A DNA stretch of 64,000 bases from NCBI GenBank assembly GCA_023440825.1, contig JAEXRL010000018.1, positions 186,001 to 250,000 of the forward strand, written 5' to 3'. The stretch comes from Pseudomonadota bacterium. GTDB taxonomy: Bacteria > Pseudomonadota > Gammaproteobacteria > Burkholderiales > Burkholderiaceae_B. This document shows, piece by piece, positions 1 through 7,001 of the stretch. The notes under the pieces were generated by a model that was not told where the DNA came from, did not search any database, and worked only from the letters and a program-made list of their open reading frames with translations. Within the stretch, counting starts at the first letter, position 1. Each line of letters starts with the position of its first letter. A program made the translations under genes and the position numbers.

Positions 1-1496
1 TGACGCTGCCTTATTTATTAGAAGGTGCGTTAATAGCGATACAAATTTGGATAATTTCATTTGTTCTTTCATTTGTCGCTGGTTTTGCCCTTGCGCTGAT
101 TCGAACAGCAAAAGGCCTTCATGTGCTGCGTGCCATTGTCGGATTTTACATTTGGGTATTACGAGGTACACCCATTATTTTGCAGCTCATTATTTGGTAC
201 AACATACTTCCTGTTTTGGGCTACGAAATTAACGAGTTCTGGACGGCTGTTATTGCTTTGTCTGTCTTGTTCTCGGCGTACCTATGCGAAGTTTTTCGAG
301 GGGGAATATTGGCAGTTTCCGAGAATCAAGTGGAAGCTGCAAAATCTCTGGGATTCGGCCCAGCAGGCGTAACTTTGTTTTTTGTAATCCCCCAAGCGCT
401 ACGGGTTGCCTTTCCGTCGCTTATTAATTTTGCCATTTTACTTTTAAAAGACACTTCAATTACCTCTGTGATTGCTGTTAGCGAGTTGACCTTACGCAGT
501 AATACCATTGTTGCGCGTAATTTTGAATATGTACCCGTGTTTGCCGCAGCACTGATTATTTATTTAACGCTAACCACCTTGCTGACTTTGTTTCAAAAAT
601 ATGCTGAAGAAAGAATGGACTATGGCACCAAAGAAAACAAGCTTCGCAAGAGTAAAAAACAACTTCCAGAAAGTGCGAATAAAAAGCTTGGAGACTACCT
701 TACGTCGGTCGATGAGAGCGCTAGTGATAAAGACGCGATTGTCTTCAAAAATGTAAGCAAGTCCTTTGGCGATAACACTGTTCTCGATAATGTTTCAGTT
801 GGTTTTCAGCGAGGAAAAACTACCTGCATTATGGGCCCTAGCGGTGCCGGAAAAAGTACCTTATTGCGTACGATCAATGGGTTAGAGGGGATAGACGCTG
901 GCAGCATCACAGTCAATGGCGTAGAGATAAGTGGCGAGCACAGCAAAAGCTGGTTTAGACGAAAGCCTTCGGAGTTCAGGTTAACTCGAGCACGCAGGCA
1001 GTCCGGCACGGCCATGGTGTTTCAGCAGTTTCATCTTTTTCAAAACTATTCCGTGATGCAGAACATGGCCTTGGCACCGACAAAAGTACAAAAAATGGAT
1101 GCAAAAACGGCCGTTGCCGAGGGACGCAATCTGCTGGAGCTTTTTGGCCTGGAGCACTTGGGCAATCGTATGCCACAACGGCTATCGGGTGGGGAGCAAC
1201 AGCGTATCAGTATCTTGCGTGCTTTAGCCACCAAACCCAAAACACTGCTGTTTGATGAGCCTACTTCGGCGCTAGATCCTGAGCGCGTGGGTGAAGTATT
1301 GGAGGTAATGGAAGAGCTGTCGGAAGCAGGAGGCACCATGATCGTGGTGACACACGAGATTGACTTTGCAAAGCGCTGTGCCGACTGGTTCATTTTCATG
1401 GAGAACGGCCACATCATCGAGCAAGGTAAACCTGATGATGTGTTGCTTAATCCACGTACGGACCGTTTAAAAAGGTTCTTGGCCGGGATTGGTTAG
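1..1496 (+). CDS. Amino-acid ABC transporter, permease fused to ATPase (5' partial)
   Basis: Polar amino-acid importer combining membrane and ATPase subunits in one chain. The frame is open from base 3, so the true start lies left of the window. The first ~190 visible residues are a HisM/GlnP-type permease with several membrane helices and an EAA loop (EAAKSLGFGP). A charged linker rich in Lys and Glu follows. The rest is a GlnQ-type ATPase with Walker A (GPSGAGKST), signature (LSGGEQQR), Walker B (LLFDEPTSALDP) and switch His (VTHEI). In most systems these are two separate genes; here no stop or restart separates them. The periplasmic binding protein would be expected upstream. The downstream genes suggest a nitrogenous or carboxylic substrate, but its identity cannot be read from the sequence. 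Confidence 0.9.
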   Translation, partial: TLPYLLEGALIAIQIWIISFVLSFVAGFALALIRTAKGLHVLRAIVGFYIWVLRGTPIILQLIIWYNILPVLGYEINEFWTAVIALSVLFSAYLCEVFRGGILAVSENQVEAAKSLGFGPAGVTLFFVIPQALRVAFPSLINFAILLLKDTSITSVIAVSELTLRSNTIVARNFEYVPVFAAALIIYLTLTTLLTLFQKYAEERMDYGTKENKLRKSKKQLPESANKKLGDYLTSVDESASDKDAIVFKNVSKSFGDNTVLDNVSVGFQRGKTTCIMGPSGAGKSTLLRTINGLEGIDAGSITVNGVEISGEHSKSWFRRKPSEFRLTRARRQSGTAMVFQQFHLFQNYSVMQNMALAPTKVQKMDAKTAVAEGRNLLELFGLEHLGNRMPQRLSGGEQQRISILRALATKPKTLLFDEPTSALDPERVGEVLEVMEELSEAGGTMIVVTHEIDFAKRCADWFIFMENGHIIEQGKPDDVLLNPRTDRLKRFLAGIG

Positions 1497-1552
1497 ACAA
1501 GGTGAGTAACGAGTCTTGAATAAGACGGGTGTGTAATTTCAGGAGTATGGGA

Positions 1553-2638
1553 ATGAAGGTATTAATTTGTGGCGCTGGTGTGGGCGGTCTTGCTGCGGCC
1601 ATCGGGTTCACGAGATTAGGTCATGACGTAACGGTTTTTGAGCGCGCCTCGGAACTGCGTTCTACAGGCACAGGTTTGAATTTATGGCCTAATTCGGGTC
1701 GCGCCATTTATGGCTTAGGCTTGCGTGAACAATATGATGCGATCAGTGTCAAGCTGGATAGTTATTTGAACTATGACGCTGAAGGTAAATTACTGTTTAA
1801 AAACGATACAAGCAAATGGCCTCAGACATATGGGGCACCAGCTGTTGGCGTATATCGTACAACCTTAAATGAGATGCTGGCCAATGCATTGGGCATGGAC
1901 AAGATTAAATTTAGCCATGAGGTAGCCTCGGTAGAAAATGTTGGCGACAAAGCTATTTGTCACTTTAGCAATGGTAGTAGCTACGAAGGTGATCTTGTCA
2001 TAGGGGCTGATGGCATTAATTCGGTTATTCGTGATCAGCTTGTAGGCGGGGTGACATTTAGACGCAATCCACACCATGCCTACCGTTGGAGGGCCATCAT
2101 TGATCTTGATTTAGCAGATGTGGACCCGGCCGCACAAACAGGGTTTTACGCGCCAGGTGGCTGGTTAGCGGTGATTCCTATCGGAAACAATAAAGCCTAT
2201 TGGTTCGGCTCAGCGTCGGGAGCGAAAGATACTGACGAATTTATGGATTTCTTTAGCAGTTGGAAAAATACACATATTCCTAATACTTTAGCCAATACGC
2301 CGCGTGAGAGCATCATTGAAAGCGCACTTTTTGATGTGGATGGCGTGCCGTATCAGTGGACGCATGGGCGTGTCACCTTGATCGGCGATGCGGCGCACCC
2401 CATGGTTCCTGATATGGCTCAAGGCGCAAGCCAGACTTTCATCGATGCACATTGTCTCTATGATGTTTTTTCACGTACGCAAGACGTTGATCGGGCATTA
2501 CAAGAGTATGAGCATCTTCGCAAAGCGAAAGCCGAATATGTGGTTAAGAGATCGCAGCAAGGCAGTTTTTTAGGTCGAAATTCGGTGGATCCGATCTCGG
2601 TTCGCTATGAGAAGGAAATAGAAGCTGAATCTGCTTGA
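1553..2638 (+). CDS. FAD-dependent aromatic-type monooxygenase
   Basis: Group A flavoprotein hydroxylase of the salicylate / 6-hydroxynicotinate 3-monooxygenase kind, about 361 residues. Visible motifs are the N-terminal dinucleotide fold (CGAGVGGL, residues ~6-13), the DG motif (GADGINSV, ~151-158) and the GD motif binding the FAD ribityl chain (LIGDAAHPMVPDMAQG, ~276-291). I chose the ATG at 1553 because AGGAG at 1541-1545 lies 7 nt upstream; an ATG at 1547 is too close to it. The gene sits 56 nt after the ABC transporter and just before the M20 hydrolase, so uptake then oxidation of a ring compound is plausible. The substrate is unknown. Confidence 0.87.
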   Translation: MKVLICGAGVGGLAAAIGFTRLGHDVTVFERASELRSTGTGLNLWPNSGRAIYGLGLREQYDAISVKLDSYLNYDAEGKLLFKNDTSKWPQTYGAPAVGVYRTTLNEMLANALGMDKIKFSHEVASVENVGDKAICHFSNGSSYEGDLVIGADGINSVIRDQLVGGVTFRRNPHHAYRWRAIIDLDLADVDPAAQTGFYAPGGWLAVIPIGNNKAYWFGSASGAKDTDEFMDFFSSWKNTHIPNTLANTPRESIIESALFDVDGVPYQWTHGRVTLIGDAAHPMVPDMAQGASQTFIDAHCLYDVFSRTQDVDRALQEYEHLRKAKAEYVVKRSQQGSFLGRNSVDPISVRYEKEIEAESA

Positions 2639-2711
2639 TGATTCCGCCGCACGAGTTGATCGCAGCACAGTAAATTTTCCAACCAGAAAGTTGAAGAAAT
2701 TTGGAGCAAAG

Positions 2712-3929
2712 ATGTCGAGAAAATCCATCATTCCGGCCGAAGAGTTACGTAAATTGGCGCAGGACTTAGTCGATGCTGAATCCCCGAATCCACCAGGGGA
2801 TGTAAGTTTGCCACTTGAGGTGGCGGTTCGCTATTTAGAGGCTAAGCAGATTCCCTATACGAAATTATCTATAGATCCTTCCTATAAGCTCGTGAACATT
2901 GTAGCCCGCGTTGTTGGCGATCTGCCTGGACCCCACTTGGTGATGAATGCACATTTGGACGTGTTTCCTCATTCAGATCAAGCTCATGCGCAAGCAAAAC
3001 GTACTCCCGCTAGTGCCGAGCTAGTTTCAGGTCGGGGGGCGGTAGATATGAAAGGTGGGGCTGCCGTCTTCATGGTGATTATGAACTTGTTGAATCAGCG
3101 TCGGCATCAGTTACATGGGCAAGTCAGTTTATGTTTGGTGTGTGATGAGGAAACCTTTGGCCCCTATGGGAGTCGTTCATTATTAAAGATGTTTCCTGAG
3201 CTAGCGGGGGATGCGTTGTTAAGTACCGAGCCTTCTTCTCTCTCTGTTATTCGTGTGGGCGAAAGAGGGTTTCTATGGGGCACGGTAGAGTTTACCGGTA
3301 AGGGGGGGCATGGTGCTTATCCTGGCAGCGCTGACTCTCCTATTGAGAAGTCCGCCGCATTTATACAGGCCTTAAGGCGGGAAATTCCTGAAAATTGGGG
3401 CGATGTTGAGCAAAATAACGACGATAAAGTGTCGCAAAGCTTACTTGCCCCAAAAGGAGCGTCCTTTGTTGATCATCGCTCCTTGAACTTCGGTATCATC
3501 AAAGGGGGCCTGAAAGTGAATATGCAGCCCGACACCTGCAGTCTTGAGCTGGATATTCGATTACCGGTAGGTCAGAAAACAGCCGATGTCATTGCTTTAG
3601 TCGAGAAGGTGGCTAGTCAGTTTAATGCCAAATTCCACGTAGACAACTCAGGAGAACCCAATATTAGCGATAAAAGCGCCCCGATTTTTGCAATGATGAA
3701 ACAGGCAGTGCTTGATGCGACGCAGATCGAGCCGTCATTCGCAGTAGGCTTGGGCTGCACCGATGCTCGATTGTGGCGCTACAGGGGCGTTCCTGCTGCA
3801 GTGTATGGCCCTGATCCATCTAGTATGGCTAAAAATGACGAGACAGTGACTGTCAACGATCTCGTTACTATAGCGACTGTGCACTATCAAACAGCATGTG
3901 CATTTCTAAGTGCAAATGTGGCGGACTAG
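2712..3929 (+). CDS. M20-family metallopeptidase / deacylase (ArgE/DapE-like)
   Basis: Zinc amidohydrolase of about 405 residues that would cleave an N-acyl or peptide bond. It has the His-x-Asp ligand motif (NAHLDVFP), the bridging Asp (GRGAVDMKGG), the catalytic Glu pair (CDEETFG) and the dimerisation-domain His (GKGGHGAYPG). The ATG at 2712 is preferred, with GGAG 5 nt upstream; a TTG at 2691 would add seven residues. The C-terminal motif that usually carries the last metal-binding His reads YGPDPSSMAKNDETV, so Lys stands where AH-x-x-NE is common. Related subfamilies also deviate there, so activity cannot be excluded. It is probably co-transcribed with the monooxygenase. Confidence 0.85.
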   Translation: MSRKSIIPAEELRKLAQDLVDAESPNPPGDVSLPLEVAVRYLEAKQIPYTKLSIDPSYKLVNIVARVVGDLPGPHLVMNAHLDVFPHSDQAHAQAKRTPASAELVSGRGAVDMKGGAAVFMVIMNLLNQRRHQLHGQVSLCLVCDEETFGPYGSRSLLKMFPELAGDALLSTEPSSLSVIRVGERGFLWGTVEFTGKGGHGAYPGSADSPIEKSAAFIQALRREIPENWGDVEQNNDDKVSQSLLAPKGASFVDHRSLNFGIIKGGLKVNMQPDTCSLELDIRLPVGQKTADVIALVEKVASQFNAKFHVDNSGEPNISDKSAPIFAMMKQAVLDATQIEPSFAVGLGCTDARLWRYRGVPAAVYGPDPSSMAKNDETVTVNDLVTIATVHYQTACAFLSANVAD

Positions 3930-3940
3930 GTGCTTACAAT

Positions 3941-4005
3941 AGGCACAGCCGTTTGTGGTTAAAGGTATATATCTAATTTATATACTCATTATTTCTGCTG
4001 TGCCT
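3941..4005. promoter_or_regulatory. Nested inverted repeats between the M20 and GntR genes
   Basis: An outer perfect 9-bp inverted repeat, AGGCACAGC (3941-3949) and GCTGTGCCT (3997-4005), encloses an inner perfect 7-bp repeat, GTATATA (3965-3971) and TATATAC (3979-3985), with a 7-nt spacer. The outer arms could form the stem of a terminator for the M20 gene, although no long T run follows. The inner A/T palindrome could be an operator for the GntR regulator encoded downstream. Function is inferred. Confidence 0.4.
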
Positions 4006-4086
4006 TATTCTTTCCGATAGCGCTTGAATCCATCATTTTCTGTCAGTAAAACAAAATCCTAGGTTTTTAAGCGCATCTTTAAACTG

Positions 4087-4099
4087 GTATAGAATATAC
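4087..4099. promoter_or_regulatory. Candidate GntR/FCD operator
   Basis: Perfect 5-3-5 inverted repeat GTATA-GAA-TATAC located 33 nt before the GTG start of the GntR gene, where an autoregulatory operator would be expected. FCD-type GntR proteins typically bind short palindromes of this kind. The same half-sites recur in the inner palindrome at 3965-3985. No binding evidence is available here. Confidence 0.4.
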
Positions 4100-4132
4100 G
4101 CTTTTAGCGGAAGGTTATTTTGGAGTTATATT

Positions 4133-4825
4133 GTGTCTGTACTAGACCCCAAAAGGGTATATAAAACGGGCAGCTTGACAAGAACAAAGTATAAGAAACC
4201 CGGTGGTACTGCTAAACGGGCCGATCAGGTTTATAACTATCTTCGCAAAGCTATCCTTTCGGGAGAAATATTGTCCCGTACGCGTTTAATCGAACAAGAT
4301 GTGGCAGCAATGCTGGATGCCAGTCGCACACCAGTCCGAGAAGCCATATCACGACTGATCCAAGACCAGCTTGTAAAGCCTCTGTCTAGCGGTGGTGTTG
4401 AAGTGGTGGACACCTTACAAGAATACGATGAAATATGCAGTATTCGAGAAGCTCTTGAAGGGGTGGCGGCTCGTCTGGCAGCCAAGCATATTACCGAAGA
4501 AGAGCTTACGCGTCTTGAAGAGCTTGCTAATGCCTCTACGCAGTCTTCGTTTGAAGACTCTCAAGGACGTAGTGAAATTAATTGGGAGTTTCACGACATT
4601 ATCTATAAGGCCTCACGATCAAATCGGCTCATGGTCATGATAGATAATTTCAGGGATTTCTTTTTAAATAAACAGATACTGGAAATGTATACTGCCGAAG
4701 ATACGCAGATAGCGGTTAAACAGCATTTCGACCTTGTTCAGGCTTTGCGTGATCGCGATGGTAAGCGGGCTGAAAAATTAATGCGCGGCCACTTAGAGCA
4801 TTTTCGAGAGCGAGCAGGTCAATAA
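4133..4825 (+). CDS. GntR-family regulator, FCD (FadR/VanR) subfamily
   Basis: Metabolite-responsive DNA-binding regulator of 230 residues. Residues ~30-95 form the winged helix (VYNYLRKAILSGEI, then SRTPVREAISRL). The remainder is the all-helical FCD domain, with likely metal/effector ligands in NWEFHDIIYKASRSNRL and in the C-terminal His residues (MRGHLEHFRE). The start is a GTG with GGAG at 4122-4125, 7 nt upstream. It lies between the M20 gene and the Bug receptor, so it probably represses or activates this catabolic block. Candidate palindromic operators lie in the 203 nt upstream. Confidence 0.9.
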   Translation: MSVLDPKRVYKTGSLTRTKYKKPGGTAKRADQVYNYLRKAILSGEILSRTRLIEQDVAAMLDASRTPVREAISRLIQDQLVKPLSSGGVEVVDTLQEYDEICSIREALEGVAARLAAKHITEEELTRLEELANASTQSSFEDSQGRSEINWEFHDIIYKASRSNRLMVMIDNFRDFFLNKQILEMYTAEDTQIAVKQHFDLVQALRDRDGKRAEKLMRGHLEHFRERAGQ

Positions 4826-4840
4826 ATAGTCTTCGGAAGT

Positions 4841-4860
4841 GATCGGTGAAGGCACCGATC
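4841..4860 (+). terminator. Short perfect hairpin after the GntR gene
   Basis: Perfect 8-bp stem GATCGGTG / CACCGATC with loop AAGG, starting 16 nt after the GntR stop codon. Only a weak A/T stretch follows instead of a clean T run. It may be a weak terminator or a protein-binding palindrome. Confidence 0.4.
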
Positions 4861-4930
4861 CATATATTTGGATAGTTTACCCCGCGGGTCTATTCTTAGC
4901 GCTTTTGTGCGTTCGTTCGCCTATACACAT

Positions 4931-4957
4931 CATTAGCCTCGCATTGCGGGGCTAATG
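4931..4957. other. 11-bp hairpin upstream of the Bug gene
   Basis: Arms CATTAGCCTCG (4931-4941) and CGGGGCTAATG (4947-4957) pair over 11 positions with one G-T wobble and a 5-nt loop. The element lies about 180 nt before the Bug start and has no T run after it. It may be an mRNA leader structure or an operator. The 312-nt interval 4826-5137 holds this hairpin and the one at 4841-4860; I see no gene in it. Confidence 0.4.
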
Positions 4958-5137
4958 TCCCTCAGTGCACGTGTATTTCTGGAAGTTAAAAGTGGAAAGT
5001 TAGGGTTAATCACTAAGCCTAGCCCGCGCAAAAATTTATTATTAATAATATCATTACTAAAATTATTAAATAACAAGGTAGCCATGCGTCATCGTGTCGG
5101 TGGTGGTGCCTGCCTGAGTACAATAAAAGGACTACTC

Positions 5138-6118
5138 ATGATTACCCGTTTTCGCGTTGCGTCTTCAGCGCTGTCTTGTGTGCTTTTGGCGGTGCCGGCT
5201 GTGCAGGCTACTGAGTCGGATTGGCCAAAGCAGACCATATCCTTGGTAACGGCCTATCCACCTGGTGGCCCTACTGATATTATGGCGCGCTTATTGGCCG
5301 AGCCTTTAAGCAAAAAGCTGGGCGCTACAGTCATTGTAGAAAATCGTCCTGGAGCGGCGGGTAACATTGGTACCACACAAGTAGCACGTGCTAAACCGGA
5401 TGGTTACACCATTTCCCTGGTTACGTCAGGCAGCATGTCCGTGAATCCGGTCTTATTTAAAAACTTAAGCTACGATCCGGAAAAAGATTTCCGTGCCATT
5501 ATACAGATTTCACGTATTCCTTTAGTGCTGGAAGTAGGCGCAGACTCCCCCATCAAAACGGTGCAAGACTATATCAACCATGTCAAAGCAAACCCAGCGA
5601 AAGTGACCTTCGGTTCGGCCAGCCACGGCACACCACAGCATCTGGCAGGCGCCTTGTTCAGTAAGCAGTTAGACGTAGAAATGCAGCACGTGCCGTACCA
5701 AGGCGCTGGTCCAGCTTTGAATGACTTGTTAGGCGGCCATATTTTCTCTATGTTCGATATTATGGTTAGCTCTTTGCCTCATCTGCAGCGTGGTAATTTA
5801 CGCCCCTTGGCTGTTACGACCGAGACACGCTCATTCTTGCTACCTGATGTGCCTACACTGGACGAATCGGGTCTAGAAAATTTTGACTTCTATGCCTGGC
5901 ACGGTATTGTGACTCAAGCTGCTACGCCTGATCATATCGTAGAGAAATACAATGCAGCGTTTAATGAAATTTTCCAAGACCCTGAGTTTCAGGAGCGTTG
6001 GAAGAGCCTTGGCACCGACGTTGTAGGGGGAACCCCCGAACAATTTACCGACCTGATTCGTTCTGAGCGCGAACGTTTAGGCGAAATTATTCGTGAATCC
6101 GGTGTGCAGCTAGACTAA
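5138..6118 (+). CDS. Bug-family (TctC-like) periplasmic solute-binding protein
   Basis: Extracytoplasmic receptor of the Bug/TctC family, greatly expanded in Bordetella and its relatives, which binds carboxylates or related small ligands. It has 326 residues, normal for the family. The signal peptide ends near residue 24 (AVQA before TESDW). The mature N-terminus carries the usual pattern (ISLVTAYPPGGPTDIMAR and VVENRPGAAGN-like), and GTPQH and VPYQGAGPALNDLLGG follow later. The ATG at 5138 is chosen because AAAAGG lies 7 nt upstream and the signal peptide starts there. No TctA/TctB membrane subunits are adjacent, so it is an orphan receptor. The haloacid dehalogenase gene follows with no gap. 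Confidence 0.92.
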   Translation: MITRFRVASSALSCVLLAVPAVQATESDWPKQTISLVTAYPPGGPTDIMARLLAEPLSKKLGATVIVENRPGAAGNIGTTQVARAKPDGYTISLVTSGSMSVNPVLFKNLSYDPEKDFRAIIQISRIPLVLEVGADSPIKTVQDYINHVKANPAKVTFGSASHGTPQHLAGALFSKQLDVEMQHVPYQGAGPALNDLLGGHIFSMFDIMVSSLPHLQRGNLRPLAVTTETRSFLLPDVPTLDESGLENFDFYAWHGIVTQAATPDHIVEKYNAAFNEIFQDPEFQERWKSLGTDVVGGTPEQFTDLIRSERERLGEIIRESGVQLD

Positions 6119-6853
6119 ATGACTAAAAAGGGAAAACAGGTGACAAGCTCAAAACTAGATCAAGTACGCGTTTTAGCGTTTGATGTATTTGGTACTGTGG
6201 TGGACTGGTGCGGCAGTATCGCCCAGGAAGTCGAACGCCTGGATTCCAGCATTAATGGGCAAGACTTTGCCAGAGCCTGGCGGGCGGGTTACCGTCCTGC
6301 CATGCAAAAAGTCATGTCGGGGCAGTTGGGCTGGACGCTTATCGATGACTTGCACCGACTCATTCTGGACGATATATTGCCCGATTTTGGCTTAGCACAC
6401 CTAACAGAAGAGCAACGGCAGCATCTAAATCGCGCATGGCATCGCTTGAACGCATGGCCAGACTCTGTAGCGGGCATATCTAGGCTTAAAAGCCAATATA
6501 TCGTGACGACACTATCCAATGGCAATGTGAACTTGCTGGTAAGCATGGCCAAATGGGCTGGCTTACCCTGGGATTGCGTCTTATCAGCCGAACTGTTCAA
6601 GGCTTATAAGCCCGATCCGGCTACTTACCTAGGTGTAGCCAGAACGTTTAATGTTCAGCCGCATCAAGTGATGCTGGTTGCCGCTCATCAGCACGACCTG
6701 GATGCTGCTCGAGAGTGTGGGCTGTTAACAGCATATATAGAACGACCATACGAATACGGCACTCAGCAAATAAAAGATGTCAGCCCTCATGCCAATAACA
6801 CCATGCACGCAAACGATATACGGCATTTAAGTCGCTTGCTTTTGGGTGAATAG
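6119..6853 (+). CDS. HAD-superfamily type II haloacid dehalogenase
   Basis: Hydrolase related to L-2-haloacid dehalogenases, about 244 residues. It shows the nucleophile motif AFDVFGTVVDW (Asp near 22), motif II TLSNGN, motif III Lys in AYKPDPATYLG, and the acidic motif in AAHQHDLDAARECGL. The ATG at 6119 follows the Bug stop codon directly, so coupling is likely. A GTG at 6140 (AAGGGA just upstream) would give a protein seven residues shorter and is an equally good start. Many HAD proteins annotated this way do not act on halogenated acids, so the substrate is open. Its position suggests it processes the ligand bound by the Bug receptor. Confidence 0.85.
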   Translation: MTKKGKQVTSSKLDQVRVLAFDVFGTVVDWCGSIAQEVERLDSSINGQDFARAWRAGYRPAMQKVMSGQLGWTLIDDLHRLILDDILPDFGLAHLTEEQRQHLNRAWHRLNAWPDSVAGISRLKSQYIVTTLSNGNVNLLVSMAKWAGLPWDCVLSAELFKAYKPDPATYLGVARTFNVQPHQVMLVAAHQHDLDAARECGLLTAYIERPYEYGTQQIKDVSPHANNTMHANDIRHLSRLLLGE

Positions 6854-6884
6854 CGTATACGTACTGCATCAAGCAGGACAATTT

Positions 6885-6932
6885 TAGCCATGCGACGAAA
6901 GTAGATTTTTGCTCGTTGCATGGCTATTTTTT
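6885..6932 (+). terminator. Rho-independent terminator after the dehalogenase gene
   Basis: Stem arms TAGCCATGCGACGA (6885-6898) and TCGTTGCATGGCTA (6913-6926) pair over 14 positions with one G-T wobble. A 14-nt loop separates them and six T residues follow. It starts 32 nt after the stop codon and would end the catabolic operon. Confidence 0.85.
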
Positions 6933-7001
6933 GCCTTAAATCAAAGTTTGTAAATATTTTGCATGTTTTCATAACATTTCGTCACTTCTGCGGAGCATGT
7001 T

